NCBI GenBank assembly: GCA_038851035.1
Contig: JAWCLH010000021.1
Location: 1 to 50,047 of the forward strand
Origin: Thermoplasmata archaeon
GTDB taxonomy: Archaea > Thermoplasmatota > DTKX01 > VGTL01
Reading direction: 5' to 3'
DNA length: 50,047 bases
Part shown: positions 44,301 through 50,047 of the stretch, piece by piece
How the letters are laid out: the number at the start of each line of letters is the position of its first letter
Position numbering within the stretch: position 1 is the first letter of the stretch
Position numbers and translations under genes: made by a program
The notes under the pieces: model-generated
What the model saw: the letters and a program-made list of their open reading frames with translations, nothing else
Told to the model about the DNA's origin: nothing
Databases searched by the model: none

Positions 44301-44474
44301 GCCGGTGAGGATGATTGTGTCGCCCGACCAGCTCTGCGCGCCGACGACAGTCTGGTCGCCGAAGAGCTCGATGATGGCGCCACCGGCGTCCCAAGTCCAG
44401 CTGGGAAGAGTAAATACCCCGACGAAGGTGACCGCCGCAACGAGCACAGCCCTAATATTTAAGCCGATATACAT
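41313..44474 (-). CDS. Surface protein: beta-helix, six Ig-like domains and PGF-CTERM-like end
   Basis: ATG 44474 has GAGGGAGGG just upstream. The 1053-residue protein has a signal peptide, then a NosD-like right-handed beta-helix (about 30-420) with repeated N-x-I-x-G-N-type rungs (NNISGNYWSG, NTISGNVRN, NTIRANIDP, NRIEGHKG, NNVTGNADG). A linker domain with a Cys-free beta fold follows, then six Ig-like repeats from about 555 to 1010, each with an [AKP]P-x-[IVL] start. The C-terminus, GIPGFAGLLLLPAALLAALLLRRKR, matches a PGF-CTERM signal for archaeosortase A: short PGF motif, hydrophobic helix, basic end. This would give a lipid-attached, sorted surface protein, unlike the other large proteins here that end in ordinary membrane helices. 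Confidence 0.88.
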   Translation of the reverse strand: MYIGLNIRAVLVAAVTFVGVFTLPSWTWDAGGAIIELFGDQTVVGAQSWSGDTIILTGNLTIEGSLTATGVTLKMNCTTGGQYHIEVKEGATLRATSCTVQAVNPNYRYLFWIRSGATAQLEKCTVRDCGISSSVYQNLGPYIQSSQVQISNSTFTENIYGIFIDSGASPYIYKNNISGNYWSGVAVTGGGRPIIDRNTISGNVRNCGASTGGGILVADASPFITNNTIRANIDPRDSVTQGIWLQGSGYPNITDNRIEGHKGTSSAFSWGILNVGPDSYIARNNVTGNADGIFVRQGSCILEQNHIHSNTFTDSAGGYGIATMSSSTSRSDIVERNRVGVILVANSNTFFYDMTIKDNTVSGIAGDGTGAPFGGTFTNCTISGSLHHIHFANQEGGNAGGTCVLINTTYDNTTINITDQNAILSIRWLLHIRTVIQSTGAPAPETLVKVLDRRGGTAVAVVTDSEGWTNWLIIEEKTQGARPEANVTKAPYNLTASKGGVSNWTILAFNRSYDFVFPLDDVAPWVCVDTPGDGETVNRTSVSVEGAAEPGTWVSVNGLAAKMGEGGEWSVTVPLPKEGPNTIAVSCVDRGRNYQNQTLTVIRDTVAPVINLSWPAEGFVVNQSTITVTGKVDDTSGHTFINGREIPVSPDGSFAAPVSLVEGFNTITVECADAVWNTARVQVSGELDTVKPVLQLTQPIGMYIATNETSLVIKGFTEEGCTVTINGVQVQLSRGNFTATIQLSEGENSVEVASRDRAGNIQAIVLSVLRDTTPPEVMVLEPLPGALFNTPLIQVRGMTEAGALVKVNGAGVSFSGRTFVAEITLDKEGENVITIEAIDPLKNRNMTTVTVILDTIPPELRLTSPPDNFITRSSSVELRGRTETGAKVTINDEEVEVGAGGVFSLTVPLETDGTHTFTIVAVDAAGNYAEELVVTIIRDTVVVFNLTQPKNNLRVTRGNVTVAGNVEPGATVTINGNKVSIRPDGSFVGEVLLGKGPNTILVVFKDKAGNTEQVELTVYRVEPSGGGGGIPGFAGLLLLPAALLAALLLRRKR

Positions 44475-44518
44475 CCCTCCCTCTCGCTGGTCTCTCAGAA
44501 GACCTAACAAAATACAGT

Positions 44519-44530
44519 GTATATAAATAA
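44519..44530. promoter_or_regulatory. Shared AT-rich promoter of divergent genes
   Basis: GTATATAAATAA reads as a TATA-like box on both strands. It is 51 bases before the ATG at 44474 (minus) and 51 bases before the ATG at 44581 (plus). Confidence 0.5.
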
Positions 44531-44580
44531 TATGGTATGACGCCGTTGGGCGAAGAGTGGGCCGTGGGGGGTCCCGGAGA

Positions 44581-45330
44581 ATGGCTCGATGGGGGAGGAT
44601 GCTTGCAGAGGCGCTATCAAGAGCCGTCGAAAGAGGTCAGGCAGGCGTCTCGGGAGGGGTGCTTGCGTTCTCGGGAGGCCTCGACAGCTCCCTCTTGGCC
44701 CTGCTGATGGCCCGACAGGGACGCGCGCCCGAGCTGTGCACCGTAGGGCTCAAGGGGGCCCGGGATCTGGCCGCGGCTGAAAGGGCAGCTTCGCTCCTAG
44801 GACTCGAGGGAAGAACGGTTGCGCTCGTGGTGGAGGAGGGGGACGTGCTCGAGGCGGTGCGCCGGCTGCGCTCGCTCCTCCCCTCCGCTACCATGATGGA
44901 GCTCGCTTTTACTATCCCCTTATTCATCGTTTGCGCGCGGACGAGAGAGAGAGTGATTTTCACGGGCGACGGCGCCGACGAACTCTTCGGCGGCTACCAT
45001 AGATACCTTAGAATGCGTCCCGGAGAACTCGAGTCCGCCCTTCGAGCCGACCTTGAGCGCCTGATAGGAAATGGAATTCAGCGCCACCGCGCAATCGCCC
45101 GGAGCTTTGGCAGGGAGTTAGTGACGCCCTATCTCGACGATGAAGTCGTTGAGCTGGCCCGGAGAATTCCACCGTCGGAAAAGGTGGCGGGTGGGGAGAG
45201 GAAGCTGGTTCTGCGCGAGGCAGCCCGGCTCCTAGGCCTGCCAGAGGAGCTCCGCGGGGCGCCGAAGAGGGCAGCGCAGTACGGCTCGGGAGTAATGAAG
45301 GTGCTGGAGAAACACAGCGCGTTCTGTTAG
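44581..45330 (+). CDS. Asparagine synthetase-like (AsnB C-terminal domain only)
   Basis: The 249-residue protein has the PP-loop FSGGLDSSLLA near residue 31 and GDGADELFGGYHRY near 132, the AMP- and substrate-binding motifs of the AsnB synthetase domain. There is no N-terminal glutamine amidotransferase domain, and none is adjacent, so the ammonia source is unclear: free ammonia or a separate glutaminase. The ATG at 44581 has GGAG just upstream; GTG 44557 is less likely. It could be an ATP-dependent amide synthase for something other than Asp. The C-terminal YGSGVMKVLEK motif is common to AsnB proteins. Confidence 0.75.
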   Translation: MARWGRMLAEALSRAVERGQAGVSGGVLAFSGGLDSSLLALLMARQGRAPELCTVGLKGARDLAAAERAASLLGLEGRTVALVVEEGDVLEAVRRLRSLLPSATMMELAFTIPLFIVCARTRERVIFTGDGADELFGGYHRYLRMRPGELESALRADLERLIGNGIQRHRAIARSFGRELVTPYLDDEVVELARRIPPSEKVAGGERKLVLREAARLLGLPEELRGAPKRAAQYGSGVMKVLEKHSAFC

Positions 45331-45611
45331 ACCGGGCAAGGGCGGGCCTGCAGTCCACTCGGGCGGGCGGGACCGGAACGCCGATAGGAATTAGCCGGGG
45401 AGGTTCCTCCGTCTTGTCCAATTCAAGAGCATCAATGGTGTCAACAATTCATGCCACTAACCTGCTGCTCAGATGCGGGAGTAAATCCGGAGCTCAACAT
45501 TACTTAAGTTGGGGAGATATAAACAGAACCGCCCACGCCCCGTCTAATGGGGCGTTGAATTGGTAATCATTACCGCTCTTGCCATTCCCCTCTCGCAAGC
45601 ATCTCTCGTGG
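45331..45611. other. Intergenic region with TATA-like box, hairpin and palindrome
   Basis: No coding frame is supported in 281 bases. A TATA-like GATATAAAC (45515-45523) is followed by a 7-bp hairpin (45535-45555) and a perfect 13-base palindrome GGTAATCATTACC (45562-45574). The stretch might encode a small RNA or hold regulatory sites. Confidence 0.5.
45535..45555 (+). repeat. Hairpin, 7-bp stem
   Basis: ACGCCCC-GTCTAAT-GGGGCGT forms a strong stem-loop. It lies just before the 13-base palindrome at 45562-45574 and at the predicted transcription start after the TATA-like box. Confidence 0.7.
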
Positions 45612-47120
45612 TCAGTAGCTCAGCACCTCTCCCTTCATGTACTCGCGCATTAGGGCGGTGGCGTAGCAGCCGCGCGGGAGGGTGAACCTGAACAGGACCG
45701 CGTCCGGCTCGAGAACAATCTCCGGCTCGCCGGGCCTAAATGGGACGAGCACCTCCCTGCGCGTTCCCTTCGACGACGCTTCCGGAATCTCCGGGATTAT
45801 GAAGTCCTGAGGGCGTAGGCCCTCCTCCGCCACAACCGCCCTCTCTATCTCACCCATCCTTCCTTCCGCAAAGGGGGTCTCAGTGCCAAATAGAATTCCG
45901 GACACGAAGGCCCTCCCCTCGCGCGCCCTCCTCCTCGCCCTCTCTAGATTGTGCTCCTCGACCAGAATGTATCTATCGTGGTCCGGCCGCCCGTGCGCGT
46001 CCGCGGGGAGGACGATGTCTCCGACGACTGGCTCGCGCAGGGGAAGACCTCCGAGAATTCGCCTGCTCAGGACGCGATTGAAGAGCTGGGCTTGGTAGGC
46101 GTGCACAAACATCATTAATAGATTGAGGGGAAGCCGCCTGAGCGCGCCCGCCCAGTCCCCGGGGTGGTTGTGCAGGTGCTGGAGCAGCGTCCTCTCGAAC
46201 GAGAGGCGCTTGGGGAAGTACTTCAGCGCCTCGCCGAAGACTCTCTCCTTCACACCTCCGCCCTCGACACACCCTTCCGCATCGCCGCCCCGGATCCCAC
46301 ATGCCGCGGCTCTCCACTCCTCCTCCAACCGTGCCCTCGCTGCCCTCGCCTCCTCCCCCTCAGCTTCCATAGGCCGGCCGAGATAGGTCATCACCGCGCC
46401 CTCGAGGTTCCCCTGCACCATCAGTTTTCCGATGGTGTGCGTCACCGGCCTCAGCGCCCCGAACCTCTGGATGCCAAAGAAGTTCGGGAATCCCCCGGCT
46501 GCCCTGAGCTCCGAGGTGACCGCATCAAGAGCCGCTCTCAACTCCCCAGAGCTCTCACCTAGTCCCTGGTCCTCCGTCGGGCTCTCTTCCCGATGCCCAG
46601 ACACTCCCTCGCTACCAGAAATCGGGGGCTCCCCTGACGCCCCGGGGGCGGCCTGAGCCCCTCTCAGCCTTATCACGAACCTGTTGCCCAAGAGCTGCCC
46701 CAGCTCCACCGGCCTGTCGCTTGGATAGGTGTCGAGAACCTCGAAGTCCCCCAGCGAGACTCTCCGCACCTGCTCCTCGGAGGCTCTGAAGCTCATCATC
46801 TGGACCTTCACGCCGCGCTTGTCCTTTGTTCCCGCAAACTGAATTCTTTTTCGGCTGATTCCCATTGCCCGGGAAAGCTCCCTGACGAGACGGTTTGTCT
46901 CCCAGTTGCGCGAGCGGACGCGGGCCGCAACCCACTCCCCGCCTTCAACCCTGGGCGGAGGAAGGGAGAGTTCCTCGACTAAGAAGTCCTCGGGAAGGCT
47001 CTTGAGCCTCCCCCCGACGCCCGGCGAGCGGCTTAGGTAGACCTCAATACCGACTCCCCTCTCCACCTCCGGCGGCTGCGGCCCCATGCTCCTCGTTCCC
47101 GGGTCACCCGCTGCGCCCAT
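45612..47120 (-). CDS. truD: tRNA pseudouridine(13) synthase TruD
   Basis: The 502-residue protein has the TruD signatures: an N-terminal VGGRLKSLPEDFLVEEL, the catalytic Asp100 in FAGTKDKRGV, FPNFFGIQRFG near residue 214, and the LPLNLLMMFVHAYQAQLFN helix. It modifies U13 in tRNAs. A low-complexity insertion of about 45 residues (Gly, Ser, Glu, Pro; around 152-200) lies between the Asp domain and the FGIQRFG motif. The ATG at 47120 and one at 47087 (matching the usual archaeal start) are both possible. It follows rpoL on the same strand. Confidence 0.9.
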   Translation of the reverse strand: MGAAGDPGTRSMGPQPPEVERGVGIEVYLSRSPGVGGRLKSLPEDFLVEELSLPPPRVEGGEWVAARVRSRNWETNRLVRELSRAMGISRKRIQFAGTKDKRGVKVQMMSFRASEEQVRRVSLGDFEVLDTYPSDRPVELGQLLGNRFVIRLRGAQAAPGASGEPPISGSEGVSGHREESPTEDQGLGESSGELRAALDAVTSELRAAGGFPNFFGIQRFGALRPVTHTIGKLMVQGNLEGAVMTYLGRPMEAEGEEARAARARLEEEWRAAACGIRGGDAEGCVEGGGVKERVFGEALKYFPKRLSFERTLLQHLHNHPGDWAGALRRLPLNLLMMFVHAYQAQLFNRVLSRRILGGLPLREPVVGDIVLPADAHGRPDHDRYILVEEHNLERARRRAREGRAFVSGILFGTETPFAEGRMGEIERAVVAEEGLRPQDFIIPEIPEASSKGTRREVLVPFRPGEPEIVLEPDAVLFRFTLPRGCYATALMREYMKGEVLSY

Positions 47121-47282
47121 CTCGGCTCAACCTCACTTTTACTGCGCTCGGATAGCTGTCGCTTCCATCCTGGGTGGTCCACCCATATCCACCTCCCAAG
47201 GCCCTCTCCCCTCGGCACCGTGAATCTCGCGGGTCAGGTTAGGCCGGCCTCTGAAAAAACCGCACAATTGTGCTCCGTGAGC

Positions 47283-47567
47283 TCACACTTTGGGCTTCTT
47301 TGCCTTCTCTACAAGCAATTGAGCGTCCCTGAACTCTGCTGCCAGGGCCTTCGCGGCCTTCTTGAGAGCGGCGTGGGGCTTCCCCTGCCTCACCCTGACC
47401 CTGAGCCTGGGCCGGGCGAGCATGGGGTGGCCTATTTGGTAGGTCGCCTGCGCGACATTCTCGTCGGCGAGGAGCTTTTGCTTGAGCGGCTCGAGAATCG
47501 TCTCGTTGGCGCCGATGACCTCGACCTCAATGGTGTCCTTCTCTTTGCTCAGTATCCTAACCTCCAT
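47283..47567 (-). CDS. rpoL: DNA-directed RNA polymerase subunit L (Rpo11)
   Basis: The 94-residue protein matches archaeal RpoL/Rpb11: MEVRILSKEKDTIEVEVIGA at the start, the DENVAQATYQIGHPM motif that forms the dimer interface with RpoD, and the C-terminal helix KKAAKALAAEF. GAGGGGGCAGAGGG before the ATG supports the start. It contacts subunit D in polymerase assembly. Between it and truD lie about 160 bases without a gene. Confidence 0.95.
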   Translation of the reverse strand: MEVRILSKEKDTIEVEVIGANETILEPLKQKLLADENVAQATYQIGHPMLARPRLRVRVRQGKPHAALKKAAKALAAEFRDAQLLVEKAKKPKV

Positions 47568-47630
47568 CCCTCTGCCCCCTCACCCCCTCCACTCAGGACC
47601 GGGAGCGGCGGGGCCCATCACCCCCTCCCT

Positions 47631-48143
47631 TTAAAAAGATTGCCCCGCGTACTTCCTCCAGGCGGCCTCCGCGTCGCTCCTTTTCGCGATCTCGGCCTCC
47701 TCGAACCTCACCCAGTCGATTCCCTCTAGAGGGTTGCGGCCGAGTTGCTTCACAAAGCGTGTCGCAAAGTCCCTGACCTGCTCCTCGGTCCCGCTGACGC
47801 CCAGATTGATGTAGAATGCTTTCGTGTAGCTCCCGAGGTGCTTGTACCTCTGGCTGTTGATAACGACATTCACCTTCCCGCTCTCGATCACGACTATCCA
47901 GGATTTGTCCTCCTCCAGCCAAGAGTAGCCCACCAAGGACATGGTAATGTTATTGTCTATCTCCAGCGCGGCCTTCCTCGCCGCCAGACCGACGTCGGAA
48001 AAGTTGATAAAGGTCCGCAGGCTGAGGTAGCCCACCTCCTGATACCTCCCCTCCTCGAGCGCCGCCATCTGCACGTAGGGCTTTTCGTCACGCGGGCAGG
48101 CGTAGAAGGTCACCATGTTCTCCTGCGGGTCGACGTCGCTCAT
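47631..48143 (-). CDS. Unknown archaeal protein (170 aa)
   Basis: The product has no signal peptide or membrane helix. It reads as a mixed alpha/beta domain with a beta-rich core (SWLEEDKSWIVVIESGKVNVVINSQRYKH), the phrase YYINLGVSGTEE-like middle, and a C-terminal basic helix. No motif is recognised. It sits between the DNA methyltransferase and rpoL on the same strand, so it may be part of an information-processing gene set. Confidence 0.7.
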   Translation of the reverse strand: MSDVDPQENMVTFYACPRDEKPYVQMAALEEGRYQEVGYLSLRTFINFSDVGLAARKAALEIDNNITMSLVGYSWLEEDKSWIVVIESGKVNVVINSQRYKHLGSYTKAFYINLGVSGTEEQVRDFATRFVKQLGRNPLEGIDWVRFEEAEIAKRSDAEAAWRKYAGQSF

Positions 48144-48175
48144 CCTGCCTCAACTCTTAATTGGCGGGGGAGATT

Positions 48176-49495
48176 TTATCCTTTGCTATCCGGAGTTTCG
48201 GGAGGGGGCCGGGGGGTCTTCCCGGCGAGCGCGAGGAATCGCTTGAGATGCTTGTGCTCGAGCGAGCCATCTGGCTCTGCCAGACCCTTTTTTATCATCT
48301 GCGCGTTGACGAAAGTCCTATTCTTCAGAAAAACATAATAGAGGGGCTTGCCCTCGCTATCGCGCACCGCCCCATCGTCCTTAAGAAACACCTTGCGGCC
48401 CCTGAGCACACTTTTTAGAAACTCGACCGCCCTATCCCTAGCGCCCTCTCTCTCAACGACGCCCAGAAGGCCTACGACCCTCCCGTCCTCAAGAAGGAGG
48501 GTTGTGGGGGAGAGGACCTCCCTGACCGAGTGAAGCTCGCGCCCCGCCGGCCTCTCCCAGCTCACTCTAGACCCAAAGTCCCTAACCCGGGGGTCCACTA
48601 TTCTCCTAAAGCCGCGGGCGTCGTGAAACACATACGGAAGGCGCGAAATCTCCGCTCTAGGGTCGCTCTCCAAGGGCTTCTGGCGGATGAACTCAATCTC
48701 CGCATCGAATGACTCGAGCCTCTCCATGAGCCTTCTCCGGATTATGGGAAGGCACGCATCATTTATTTCATAACCGATAGAGCTGCGGCCGAGGTTCAGG
48801 GCGGCCAGCGACGTGGTTCCGGACCCCAGGAACGGGTCAAGTACTGTCTCCCCCTCAAAGGTGAACATCCGAATCAAGCGGCGCGGGAGCTCTTCCGGGA
48901 AGGGCGCGATGTGCTCCCTCTGCCTCTCCCCGGGGAAGCTCCAGTGCCCCGAGAAGTACTCATTCCACTCCGCCGCCGTCAGCGCCGACCTCCTCTTCAC
49001 ATCGGGCGGTGGCACCGGGGCGCGGCCCGGCTTCCTGAATATCAGAATGAATTCGTAGTCCAGCTTCAGGATACCGTTGCGGGGGTAGGGGTAGGAGCCC
49101 ATGACCGTCCCCCCTCCGCTCGTGTTGCAGGTAGTCACCTTTTGCCATATCACCGCGCCCATGTAGTCCGCTCCAGCGCTCTCGAAGAACTTTATAATCT
49201 CCGTCCTTATCGGCACGACCCTGTAACCGCCATAGTGTGCGGCCCTCGCGAACTGGTCGCCGATGTTGATGCACACACGGCAACCGGGGTGGAGGACGCG
49301 GAGGCACTCATTCCAGACCAGACCGAGGTGGTTGATGTAGTCTTCATAACTGTCGTTGAAGCCTATCTGACCACTAATTCCATAGTCCTTGAGCTGCCAG
49401 TAGGGCGGGGAGGTGACGACTAGGTGCACGCTTGAGTCCTCGACCTCCGCCATGCGCCTCGCGTCGCCCAAAATGATTCTATGGAAGGTGCCCAT
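48176..49495 (-). CDS. DNA methyltransferase (N4C/N6A type) with C-terminal SNase-like domain
   Basis: ATG 49495 has GGAG at good spacing; the TTG at 49507 is a worse start. The 439-residue protein has the amino-methyltransferase order beta: motif IV TSPPYW (28-33, typical of N4-cytosine and some N6-adenine enzymes) before motif I VLDPFLGSGTT (near 230), with a target region between. No restriction endonuclease gene is next to it. From about 300 to 415 the chain reads like a staphylococcal nuclease fold (VVGLLGVVEREG, AVEFLKSVLRGRKVFLKDDG, PLYYVFLKNRTFVNAQMIKKGLAEPD), but the catalytic Arg and Asp/Glu positions are changed. It may be a DNA-binding module. Confidence 0.82.
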   Translation of the reverse strand: MGTFHRIILGDARRMAEVEDSSVHLVVTSPPYWQLKDYGISGQIGFNDSYEDYINHLGLVWNECLRVLHPGCRVCINIGDQFARAAHYGGYRVVPIRTEIIKFFESAGADYMGAVIWQKVTTCNTSGGGTVMGSYPYPRNGILKLDYEFILIFRKPGRAPVPPPDVKRRSALTAAEWNEYFSGHWSFPGERQREHIAPFPEELPRRLIRMFTFEGETVLDPFLGSGTTSLAALNLGRSSIGYEINDACLPIIRRRLMERLESFDAEIEFIRQKPLESDPRAEISRLPYVFHDARGFRRIVDPRVRDFGSRVSWERPAGRELHSVREVLSPTTLLLEDGRVVGLLGVVEREGARDRAVEFLKSVLRGRKVFLKDDGAVRDSEGKPLYYVFLKNRTFVNAQMIKKGLAEPDGSLEHKHLKRFLALAGKTPRPPPETPDSKG

Positions 49496-49620
49496 CCGCC
49501 ACTCCAATTGGCGTAGGTAGGGAAAAAAGCATCGGCGCTACAGGGGTTTTGATTCTGGTAAGAAAAATAGGTTGTCTACAGGGTCCACACCGCTCAGTGT
49601 CGACGTCAACTAGGGTGCGG

Positions 49621-50047
49621 CTAGCGCGTCCCGTGCCCGCAGGCCGGACAGACAGTCCACTCGGGCTCCAGAGGCTCGCCGCAGGAGGGGCACCTGAGAC
49701 CACCCACCTTCTCCTTCGACCGCTTTTTCGCAGTCGTGGGGGCCGCGGCACTAGGGCCCGCAAGCTCAGGTGACGAGCCCGCTACTCTCGCCTCTTTCAG
49801 AGCTCCCTTAGCCTCCATCGCGAATTGCATCGCCGCTTCCCCGTCGCCTTCCTTTATGAAGTCGCGAGCGAGCTCGAGCTTCTCCATTGCGGCCGAGACT
49901 TGCGCCGCTCCCTCGGGGTGCTTCTCGAGATGCTCCGCAAGCGCGTCCTCGACCTCGGCGACGAGCTTCTTCGCCTCCTTGAGGACTTCGTCCTCTTTCG
50001 AAGGCCTCGCGGCTGCCACAGCTGCACCGGCCCCCGCGGCGGCTCTC
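49621..50047 (-). CDS. Membrane-protein C-terminal region with zinc ribbon (partial, copy B)
   Basis: The frame runs off the right end of the window, so the membrane segment and the N-terminus are missing. What remains is an Ala/Gly linker, the same helical domain of about 80 residues and a C-terminal zinc ribbon (CPSCG and CPACG) as in copy A at 3-644, in inverted orientation. The DNA has long stretches of exact identity with copy A broken by short divergent patches. The first in-frame start inside the window (GTG at 50019) is internal. Confidence 0.8.
   Translation of the reverse strand, partial: RAAAGAGAAVAAARPSKEDEVLKEAKKLVAEVEDALAEHLEKHPEGAAQVSAAMEKLELARDFIKEGDGEAAMQFAMEAKGALKEARVAGSSPELAGPSAAAPTTAKKRSKEKVGGLRCPSCGEPLEPEWTVCPACGHGTR

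Overview
The window looks like a chromosomal stretch of an archaeon, probably a euryarchaeon of the Thermoplasmatota type (the phylum is inference from gene content). Archaeal hallmarks are an RNase P protein of the Pop5 type (rnp2), RNA polymerase subunit L next to truD, a Thi4-type thiazole synthase, a four-subunit 2-oxoacid:ferredoxin oxidoreductase, two tRNAs without encoded CCA, and many genes with a TATA-like box about 25 bases before the start codon (leaderless mRNA) beside others with GGAGG-type ribosome binding sites. Coding DNA is GC-rich; a few sharply AT-rich islands stand out (15.34-15.64 kb, 16.5-16.95 kb, 19.5-19.57 kb). The oxidoreductase points to an anaerobic, ferredoxin-based metabolism.

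Layout. 0-3.6 kb: the end of a membrane protein with a zinc ribbon, then the porCDAB operon on the minus strand. 3.7-5.5 kb: rnp2 and a proline-rich protein. 5.5-8.7 kb: an ABC exporter (ATPase plus FtsX/MacB-like permease) broken by four in-frame stops and a frameshift. 8.8-11.4 kb: tRNA-Asp, a PqqD-like protein and an OPT-family transporter. 11.4-19.5 kb: signalling and regulatory genes (PAS sensor, Ras-like GTPase with small coupled ORFs, a caspase/C13-like secreted protein lacking its catalytic Cys, a STAND ATPase with TPRs). 19.6-21.4 kb: tRNA-Ser, a sugar nucleotidyltransferase, rimI and a zinc ribbon protein. 21.6-44.5 kb: a surface and secretion region with four very large exported proteins (PKD, beta-helix, Ig-like, SBBP propeller, FN3) and a subtilisin-like protease, interspersed with housekeeping enzymes (methyltransferase, phosphoribosyltransferase, two M29-like peptidases, Thi4, gamma-carbonic anhydrase-like, isochorismatase-like). 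44.6-49.5 kb: an asparagine synthetase-like protein, truD, rpoL, an unknown protein and a DNA methyltransferase with an SNase-like tail. The window ends in a second, inverted copy of the gene with which it begins.

The clearest themes are cell-surface building and turnover (adhesin-like proteins, a protease, an oligopeptide transporter, cytoplasmic peptidases) and one- or two-component style signalling. No CRISPR array, transposase, integrase or phage module was seen. The most unusual items are the near-identical inverted gene copies at both window ends, the decaying ABC exporter with intact motifs, the AT-rich intergenic region bounded by a 17-bp inverted repeat, the pseudo-enzyme caspase-like protein beside a STAND ATPase with an AT-rich 3' end, the VKVFRP repeats in a cytoplasmic tail, and the methyltransferase-SNase fusion.
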